Assembly: GCA_963513935.1 (NCBI GenBank)
Contig: OY740765.1
Location: 76,863,718 to 76,927,717 of the forward strand
DNA from: Aphrophora alni
Taxonomy: Eukaryota > Arthropoda > Insecta > Hemiptera > Aphrophoridae
Direction: 5' to 3'
Length of the DNA: 64,000 nucleotides
Below the pieces are notes generated by a model. The model was not told where the DNA came from. It saw only the letters and a list, made by a program, of their open reading frames with translations, and ran no database searches. Shown piece after piece: positions 56,696 through 64,000 of this stretch (within the stretch, counting starts at the first letter, position 1; each line of letters opens with the position of its first letter). Both the position numbers and the translations under genes were made by a program.

Positions 56696-57205
56696 GTATA
56701 ACTTTGGGTGTACTAAGTTTCCTTTCACCGCAGTTAGATAGGGTTATTAGGACGTAAAAAATCCATGATAGCCATCTCAAAGTGGTAGCTAATAAAAATG
56801 GCGGGCAATCCAGAATGGCGGATGTTGAATTTTAAAAAATCGACAGTATCTTGAGAACTATTCATCCGATTTCATTACTCGTTTTTAAACTAAAGGTCCA
56901 AATTTTGTGCTTCAAATTTTGTCATATGCACTATTTCGGTAAATTCAACCGTTATTTAGCAATGAAAGAAATATTGGTGGGAATTTTTTTTTAAATTAAA
57001 GTTTTACATAATATCTTGTACCTTAATTAAAAAAGCTTCAGATGAAAGATGTAGTATAATACATTATTTTTAATTTTATGTACAGTATTACATGTTTTTG
57101 TTGGAAGGTTGAAAACACATGGAAACATGAATTTGAATTTAAGTTGAAATCCACCGTTTACTAAATAACTGCCTACAAAAGAAAAAGCTTCAGACACATT
57201 GTTCA
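56696..57205 (+). repeat. Left terminal inverted repeat
   Basis: Inverse copy of 59145-59649; see the element entry for shared words. Divergence between the arms indicates an old insertion. Confidence 0.75.
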
Positions 57206-57380
57206 ATTAAATCAAATGTTATTAGTATTTAAGGAAATATAGACAATTTTCTGCTTTTCTTGTAAATGTATATGTTAAAAGTTTACAAAATAACTATAGT
57301 ACGTAAGAAAAAGCATCAGATAAAAGATATAAATTACTTTTACGGAATCATCACTTAAAACGATATAAAATATAAACAAA

Positions 57381-58898
57381 TGTTAAAAGTCATCTTCATC
57401 GTCACTTTCAGAAGATTCTTACAAATTAAAATCTGCGATATTTTCTTCTTGATCAGTACTGTTTTGAAAATTTGACAGTCTGCACGCTCTTGTGCACTAT
57501 ACAAATAGAGGATGGAATTTGACATGGCTTTGAACAAGAGCAACTTAGGAGTTGCAACACTGATTCAGGTGCAGGTGTTCCAGTCATCCATTTGATATTG
57601 AAAATACCGTCTTCATCTAACACCCATCCATGATCCTCTGGATGTGATATTTCGGGAAATTTATCAAAACATCTCTTCCAAATAGTTGCTTATAATTAGC
57701 TCGTTTAGGATGTTGACTTAAGCAATCTTCGCATGGAGGAAGTTGAGTTGAGTATATTTTGCCTTGTCGATTTTGGAACATGTGGTATCTTAGTTCGTTT
57801 ATGTTTTCTATTTTGATTTTCCTTGAGTATAACTGACTAGTGAACTTTTGGATTAAATTGTGGTCAGAAATCGAAAGTGTAAATTCATTCACAAGCCGTG
57901 AAAACAGGTAGCTAAATTCTGTATTGGATTGTAACAGTTTCAATGGTTTTTGCTTTCCTAGCCCAGAAAAATCACTCACTGTATCACAAACTGTCCACGC
58001 ATGTAATCCTTTCAATGCTGATTTCATACTACAGCCAACGACAGATGCAATTTATTTTATGTCTATCAATCCGATACGACCACTAGATCCACGTTTTATA
58101 TACAGGTGATCCATGTTGATGCTGGATAAAGAGCCAGAACCAACACGTCCGTGTCTTCTTGAGAAAAAAGAAGTTTTTCCACTTCATGAAAGTTATTGTA
58201 ACACACTTCTTAGATCAAGTAATGTCTTGTTACCAATCTTTGTCCTTTTACTTTCTTCTTGCCAGCTATCAGCAAGAAGCATTGTTAATTTATTTCTACT
58301 GTCACCACTTTGTAGGAGACGTCTTCATTTTATGATTCTATGACCACCTTCTATCTGGCCTCTGTCTGGTGTAAGAGAGGTAACAAGATTTGTGATAACA
58401 TATTTCTGCAGCTACAATATTTATAGATGTTACTGCCATGATTTTTTTATCTCCTTTTTCAATAGCAATTTCACCCAGTTTCTTATCAGTGAAAAACTCA
58501 AGAACTTGAACTAATGGTTCCCTAGATCGGCTTCCCTTCTTGTATTTGCTTTCTTTCTCACAGAAAAGGCATTGCTTTATGTATGTAGTTTTCTTAGAAC
58601 ACTTGTTGACCGTTTCGAATACACGAGAACATGAACATTTCTGACTCTAATTTTCTTAATGTCTTGATGTTGGTGAAATTGGCTCTACATTTACGACGAT
58701 TTTTCATAGTATGTAACAGTTCGTCTGATATATCACGTCGTTTAGTAAGAGGTTCAAAATTTCTTATTACTGCAGCATTTAATAACTGTATTTTGGGGGA
58801 TGAATTTCACTTAATGATCCTATCTCTCCACATATTATACACATATCTATAGCACTTTGCATATTTGAACCATCGTCTTGATTTGCAGCCGCACACAT
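57381..58898 (-). pseudogene. Uncharacterised transposon-associated protein with zinc-finger-like, DTDVL and CDT motifs
   Basis: The likely start ATG is at 58898-58896 (MCAAANQDDGSNMQSAID, then CIICGE). After a decayed stretch the reading gives CLFCEKESKYKKGSRSRE (58571 downward), VTSINIVAAEICYHKSC (to 58383), a CX2C...HX3C zinc-finger-like unit. Much of the middle appears lost. Next come SQEDTDVLVLALYP (DTDVL at 58155-58141) and LYIKRGSSGRIGLIDIK, then a long open stretch from 58027: GLHAWTVCDTVSDFSGLGKQ and LRYHMFQNRQ, LPPCEDCLSQHPKRANY. In a further frame come GWVLDEDGIFNIKW, LLSCSCSKPC and an acidic end (ESSESDDEDDF, stop near 57381). I know this motif series from many unannotated invertebrate proteins but know no tested function. 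Frameshifts make this copy dead. Confidence 0.65.
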
Positions 58899-59144
58899 TT
58901 TCGGAGAAATTTCTATTCAAACAGAACATAGGTTTTTACCTGCAACAAATAAAAACTATTATTACTATTATAACCATTAATATCATTACTGTTTTTTAAA
59001 ACAAAGTTAGTTCCTCCGCCTCTATTTAAATAAATATATACATTTAAATACTACCCATGATGAGATATATATTTATATTATTATTTGTTTAAGATTATTA
59101 AAATATAGTCTAAACATTATTTTTAGAAACGCTGCAACTTCTAT

Positions 59145-59649
59145 CTGATGCTTTTTCTTTTGTAAGCAGTTATTTAGTAAACGGTGGATTTCAACTTAAA
59201 CTCAAATTCATGTTTACATATTTTATGTTTTCAACCATCCTGCCCAAACACGTAATGCATTAAATTAAAGATAATTAATTATAATACATCTGTCATCTGA
59301 AGCTTTTTTTTTCTAATGTACAAGATATTTCATAAAACAAGATATTCTATACAAAAATCAGAAAAGTTTCAATATTTCTTTAATTAATAATTAATGATTG
59401 ACTTAACCAAAATAGTGATTATGACAAAATTTGAAGCACACATGTAGAGCTTTAGTTTAAAAAAAGAGTAATGAAATCGGATGAATAGTTCTGGAGATAC
59501 AGTTGTTTATTTAAAACTCAATATCTGACATCTTGAATTACCCGCCATTTTTATTTGCTACCACTTTGAGATGACAATCATGGTTATTTACATACCATTT
59601 AACCTATCTAACTGTGGTGAAAATGAAACTTGTTATCCCCAAATTATAC
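59145..59649 (-). repeat. Right terminal inverted repeat
   Basis: Inverse copy of 56696-57205. It ends at the GGTATAATTT terminus (minus-strand reading) near 59649. Confidence 0.75.
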
Positions 59650-59779
59650 CGGAATGTTGGCTGACCCATCTACTAGTTATGTGGGAGGGGGGGACCAAGT
59701 CACTTTCTTATCGAGGATGATCACAACGTAGTTGACCTGACCCTACCGTGTACGTCTTCGTTAAATAAGCGCAAGGGCG

Positions 59780-62215
59780 TGTCAATTATGAGTGTTTGAC
59801 TTTTAGAGAGCAAAAGCGCCTGGCACTTGGACACATTTACCTTTTCTCTCCAGGCCATGAAGCTAGAAAAGGGGATTTGTGTAGTCTACTGTTAATCATA
59901 CGTAGTTGCCATAAGTGTGCGAATATCGCAGTGTCATCAGCATGTATAACCAAATTGGTATTATTAAGAGTCAGTTGATGTAGGTGTTGAACAAACAATA
60001 CGGGTCTATTGACCGATCCTTGAGGAACGCCAGGTCGTATTGTTCTCTGTGTAGATGTTGTTTGGTCTACATTAACCCTGCACTTGTGGTCTGCTAAGAA
60101 GGACCCAATGAGGTGTTAAGCTTGTCTGGGAAGTTGCATTACTTAAGACCAATTTGATCATGAGACCACTGTGCCTCATCTTGTCAATGGCCTTTTTTAT
60201 ATCCAGGAAGACTGAACAGGACGAGCGATTATCATTAAAACCTCTGGAAACATATTTAACGAAACTGAGCAGTTGGATTTATGTAGAGTGTTTGGTCAAC
60301 CAAACCGAATTACTCTGATTTTAGGATGTTGTATGCGTGTATATGTAAATTGATACGTTTGAGCAGAATCTTTTCAAAGACTCATTGTATTTAGCAAATT
60401 AATATATCTGTAGGATTCCGGGTTGTGCTTATCCTTCCCTGGTTGGGGAAAGTTATTTTTATCCTCTTTCCAATCAGCAGAGAAATGTTGAGTGCGGAGA
60501 ATGGCAATACATTGTCCATTATTATTAACTGATTTTATGGTATTTCGAAGGGAGGTCAGACAAGAAGGGAAGGTGGTGTTTGGGGTAATCATTAAGAATA
60601 ATAGGAGTTGGAGGAAGGCAGGGAGGAATGCGTCTCAGGTGAAAGCTGGGTTTAGCATTCTTACCATCGACTTCATGGAGTTTTGGAGCGAATTCGTGTT
60701 GGAGTCTTGAGTGCCTGAATTAGACTACCGTGTTGTGTTCTGAGATGAAGACTTTTTGGGTGTGTGGGTTGGAGTTACCTCAGCTTCCTTTTTAACACGC
60801 GGAGAGTAGTATTGGACCTGGTGTACCGGGTCCTCCGTTCCCTGGGTTCGGGTCTTGGCTGCTCTTTAGAAGAAGGTATGACTTTATTCTTTGGAGGAAG
60901 CTGAGCCGTCTTCTTCGGGGTGATGGAGACCACCGGCAGAGCAAGGAGCGAAGTCTCAGCAGGCAGAGAGTGGCAGAGGGCCAGGTGTTTGGAGTCGTCT
61001 AGACGGAATCAACATTCGACTTCGCCGTCCGGGTATTGGTAGAATGTGCTTCCTGTCTGTGGGGCACTCTTCCATGATAACTCACGGTGTATGATCCAAT
61101 ACAGTATTTACTTCAACTCCCCTCTGGTGGCATCACTTTTTTTTGAGCAGCATTCTAACCCACATTTCACACACCTTGGCCTAGCTTTACAACTGGTTGT
61201 ATGATCAAACCTTTGACACATTAAGTGGGTGTCTTGAGAGAGAGAGAGGACACTTAGCTCGGACCTTAATAAATAGCATCTCCTTTAGTTCAAAGACAGA
61301 GCTGGCGTCCTTATCGTAATGTATCATTCGTGACGCTTTCGATAGTTGCAATCTTAGTGATTTCTTAACTTTTAGTGTTCTGTAATAATGATTGTTTTCA
61401 ATCTGATTGCTATTGAAGGGACTTACTATATATATATACTGTCTAGCTTAAATCTAGCATAATCCGGAGGGGGGCTCTTGATGAAATTTTCGAGCATTTG
61501 AGATGCCTTAAGTACCCCGATACCCCGGGTCTATAGGTCAGCTTTGACTTTAGCTGAGTATGTTTCTTCATCGATTCCTCTAAGGACAAATTTGCACGTT
61601 CGTTCACTTGATAGACGTTATATATGATGAGGGACTTTGAGCTCCAAGAATTCCTGTAGGTTGATGTAGTCCTTGTAAGTGGAGGTTTAGAGGTTCACTA
61701 CGTCCATCACTTTTATACCGCCCAGTAAAATACGAATCGAATGACATAAACTTAAATTGTCGATTAATTTACGCGAGCGTGATGTTGTCAAGATATATTG
61801 TATTAGACGGTATTTTGGCTGTCTCAGTAAGCCTAGCTTGATTGCTCAGGTTAGGCGCTGTGCTGTGGCATTTGGAACCGGCATTGGAGTTTTAAAGGCA
61901 ACAGAATCCATCGCACGCTTAGTCGCCGTACTGACTGCGTGTTAGTCTGAGAGGAACTGCTCCTTTCTTTCCCTTAGAATGACCTCGAAAGGTTGATCGT
62001 CGGTAGCGGCAGAATCATCCGTTAGGTTAGAGTCTGCAAAAATGTTGAGTGTCAGTTTCATGGGCCGACATAGAACTATCATTTGGGCCGATAGGGCTGT
62101 CCAGTAAGGCGCACTGTACGTTCTGGTTATCAGTAGATAGGCATTGAGAAACGCCTACCTTTGGCCGACCCTGAAAAGGTCTCTTTTCACCAGTTCTAGA
62201 ACTGTCCATTGTCAC
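59780..62215 (-). pseudogene. Jockey-like non-LTR retrotransposon: ORF1 and RT remnants, endonuclease missing
   Basis: Minus strand. ORF1 remnant: a short frame 62215-62027 (MTMDSSRTGEKRPFQGRPKV), then FVLRGIDEETYSAKVKADL (about 61590-61530), a gag-like zinc knuckle CQRFDHTTSCKARPRCVKCG (about 61220-61160), and a Ser/Pro/Lys-rich tail to about 60750. The text then passes directly to early RT sequence (60592-60374; HFSADWKEDKNNFPQPGKDK, SYRYINLLNT). FLDIKKAIDKMRHSGLMIKL (about 60215-60150) and HADDTAIF follow, with the catalytic box reading HADD instead of YADD at 59944-59933. The ~700 bp expected for the AP-type endonuclease between ORF1 and RT are not there. Stops are frequent. The 3' end near 59780 lies only ~130 bp from the long-TIR element. 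Confidence 0.75.
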
Positions 62216-63271
62216 TAAAATTCTTTAATTTAACTAAAATTAACTTAACTACAAGTAGAGAAACTTCAATCTAGCGTCTTGTCAATAATGGAAAAAGACT
62301 TTATCTATTGTTCTTAAAAAATAATTTTGAAAAACACCCTTTTCCCTTGGTGTTTTATTTTGCTAGACCACAAAGAATAGTTCAAGGTTCTGCACAAAGG
62401 AAAATATTACACAAAGGAAAATACTTAAACAATTAAATTACGTCAACTATACCGAGGGGTGAGCACAAATGTACAAATGTTGATTTGTAGATTTCCTCTC
62501 CTTCACGATTAAGAAAATCTACAAAGCTTTTGCAGTACGCTCCCACAGTGGCAAGGTTTCAATTCATGCACAGCTATAAGTTTTAAGGGTGTTTTTAGCT
62601 AGGCTTTGTTTTTAGGGGATACACTACTGAAACCACCAAAAAAAAGAAAAATATTATTATTTTATAAGGTAAGTGGGTCCAATTGGTAATGAAATGACCT
62701 ATTTCGAAATTTAATCTTTTTGTGCATATATAATATATACTTTTTTTTGAAAATTTTAATGATTTTTTAAATTTGATATAAGTCGGGAACTAAAAGTCCA
62801 ATCTTTTTGATCTTGTTGGCAAATTGTAGATGCTGATAAGCCCTAAAAACTCATGTCAATTCATAATGATTAATAAAGGTTAACTATTTTACAAAGGTAA
62901 TCAAAAATATTTTTTTGAAATTATTGTTTTTAATTTTTGTATTAATTTTTTTACATAAAAACTGTTGCACATATATATACCATATGACATGAAGTTTTAA
63001 ATTATGCTCCTCCCATTACTCATAAAAAATTTCAACCCTGTAGGTTTAGTCTTTCTCTTGGAATAACCTGTTTTGTACCTGAAAACAAGGAAATACTTAA
63101 TTTGCGGTAAATGGCTCGTAAAGTTGAGCGCAACATTATGTTGTAAGTATTCGGTTATAACTAGAGGATATCTACTTCTAAAATTTTGTATATGTTTGTA
63201 GGCCTATATCTATAGAAACAAGTTTTACATTTGTGTACATGTAGGCTATATACATGTATAATATAGCCTAT
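62216..63271. other. AT-rich sequence with no recognised gene
   Basis: Nothing recognisable. The text AAGTCGGGAACTAAAAGTCC near 62782 and neighbouring words look like the long non-coding flank of a DNA transposon and might belong with the Mutator-like fragment further right. Confidence 0.35.
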
Positions 63272-63275
63272 ATGC

Positions 63276-63343
63276 GGTCTTTTGGCTTATAACGCATTGC
63301 ATTATATAACCATATAATGCAATGCGTTATAAGGCAAAAGACC
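63276..63343. repeat. Near-perfect 68-bp hairpin
   Basis: A 32-bp arm (63276-63307, starting GGTCTTTTGGCTTATAACG) is followed by AACC and its inverse (63312-63343, ending AAGGCAAAAGACC), with a single mismatch. It could form a cruciform or a stable RNA stem, or be the remains of a small foldback element. Confidence 0.85.
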
Positions 63344-63429
63344 GTACTAAAAATGTTATGCTATTCTGAAATTTAGGCCTACCTTTTAAAATTCTCCAGC
63401 TCCATAGGTACCTTCTCTTTCTAATACTC

Positions 63430-63720
63430 TTTCTTCAGCCTGCATCATTGCAACCTTTTCTATCTCTTATAATCTTGATACTTTTGCTCTTTTCTCATTT
63501 TTGAAAGACTCAATCTCTTTGCGTCAAAACTCTTCGCAATTTTTGCAGCGTTACTTCCAGGGCTAGAATTAAGTCCCATTGTTTTATAGATTTCTTGCAA
63601 TGATTTCAAATATCCAGTGTTGTAGTTACAAATCCCTTCACTGATTCTCATTTCGAGTGTACTTTTACTAACAAAGGTTGTCTTAGGACATTTTGACCAG
63701 AGTGGCCGAACATAATCAAA
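63430..63720 (-). pseudogene. C-terminal fragment of a Mutator-like transposase-type protein
   Basis: Minus strand: CPKTTFVSKSTLEMRISEGI (from about 63695), then GYLKSLQEIYKTMGLNSSPG and a basic end KRLSLSKMRKEQKYQDYKR to a stop near 63460. This is the conserved C-terminal block (CPKTVF-type motif, an ExGI/GYLxxL helix, a GxxPG loop, then a Lys/Arg-rich tail) that I associate with the large Mutator-like proteins common in invertebrate genomes. The catalytic part is not recognisable upstream as far as the window edge. Identification is from motif memory only. Confidence 0.55.
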
Positions 63721-64000
63721 ATTTTAGAGTTAATTTTATGAAAATCGTAATTTTGTGTTATTTCTTATACCAGCTACACTGAAATTTTGATTTATCGAAA
63801 AAAATAAAACAAGTCCCGAGATATAGCCCAAATGTGCCATTTGGTCCACGCGTTCGGACTGTACAACAGAAGACAGACAGGCATGATTCCAATTATCACT
63901 TTTTCTGATAACTTTCCCTTATTATTGTATATGTAAGAAATTAAAATTACAGTTTAACAAATCAACAATGTCCCTCAAACGAGCATTATCTTACCCCTCC
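63721..64000. other. Window edge, unassigned
   Basis: No supported feature; it may hold decayed upstream sequence of the Mutator-like fragment. Confidence 0.35.

Larger units (their letters stand above)
56696..59649. mobile_element. DNA-transposon-like element with ~0.5-kb terminal inverted repeats
   Basis: The left arm (56696-57205) and right arm (59145-59649) are inverted copies of one another. Matching words, left arm first: GTATAACTTTGGG with GTATAATTTGGGG, CCGCAGTTAGATAGG with CCACAGTTAGATAGG, CATCTCAAAGTGGTAG (identical), AATCGGATGAATAG/CATCCGATTTCATTACTC, and AAACGGTGGATTTCAACTT. The arms enclose one minus-strand decayed gene (57381-58898) and little else, so the arms and the gene look like one mobile unit. 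AAAAAGCWTCAGAT-type words recur in and beside the left arm (near 57027, 57182 and 57307). I could not define the exact target duplication. The superfamily is unknown to me. Confidence 0.7.

Overview
This window is AT-rich, non-coding eukaryotic DNA packed with decayed mobile elements and tandem repeats. I recognise no intact host gene, tRNA, rRNA, CRISPR array or bacterial-type operon. The mixture of Penelope-like, Jockey-like, CR1-like, Gypsy, hAT, pogo/Tigger and Mutator-like relics, long dinucleotide microsatellites and very high A+T suggests an invertebrate, most likely an arthropod with a large repeat-rich genome. The species cannot be told from the sequence. Every protein-like reading frame found is a fragment carrying stops or frameshifts.

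Layout. 0.9-3.8 kb: a degenerate A/T satellite interrupted by a TA-flanked pogo-type element (2189-3245). 4.4-5.1 kb: a Penelope-like relic. 7.5-8.9 kb: a Jockey-like reverse transcriptase (minus). 8.96-9.56 kb: a Gypsy gag-protease fragment. 9.57-22.3 kb: the largest structure, in which two related non-coding units (called alpha, about 2.4 kb, and beta, about 2.56 kb) alternate and are separated by (TG)n tracts. The last two units are inverted, but the TG tracts keep the same strand throughout. 23.3-24.3 kb: a ~118-bp satellite. 26.6-27.4 kb: a duplicated segment rich in TGACGTCA. 28.2-29.6 kb: first copy of a dispersed 1.4-kb repeat whose second copy is at 52.9-54.3 kb.

31.6-32.35 kb: a pogo-type MITE. 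32.5 kb: a small reverse-transcriptase scrap. 32.8-35.8 kb: a decayed hAT transposase (minus). 37.5-38.2 kb: a weak A/T repeat. 38.56-40.69 kb: a ~155-bp satellite whose units flip orientation at 39.66 kb. 41-43.5 kb: a decayed pogo/CENP-B-like transposon. 46.2-48.3 kb: a Gypsy gag-protease relic. 49-50.8 kb: a CR1-like retroposon (minus) that has lost its catalytic box. 52 kb: another reverse-transcriptase scrap. 54.6 kb: a small foldback element.

56.7-59.65 kb: a compact element with ~0.5-kb terminal inverted repeats around a decayed gene of a family I know only as uncharacterised. It has a zinc-finger-like N-terminus, a DTDVL motif, a CDT motif and a Cys-containing, acidic C-terminus. 59.8-62.2 kb: a Jockey-like element lacking its endonuclease part. 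63.28 kb: a near-perfect 68-bp hairpin. 63.4-63.7 kb: a fragment of a Mutator-like transposase-type protein.

The two observations most likely to be new are the TG-tract array, where unit orientation and microsatellite orientation are uncoupled as expected for repeated insertion into a TG microsatellite, and the long-TIR element at 56.7-59.65 kb with its possible PIN/FEN-like nuclease gene. All family assignments come from reading motifs by eye; no search was run.
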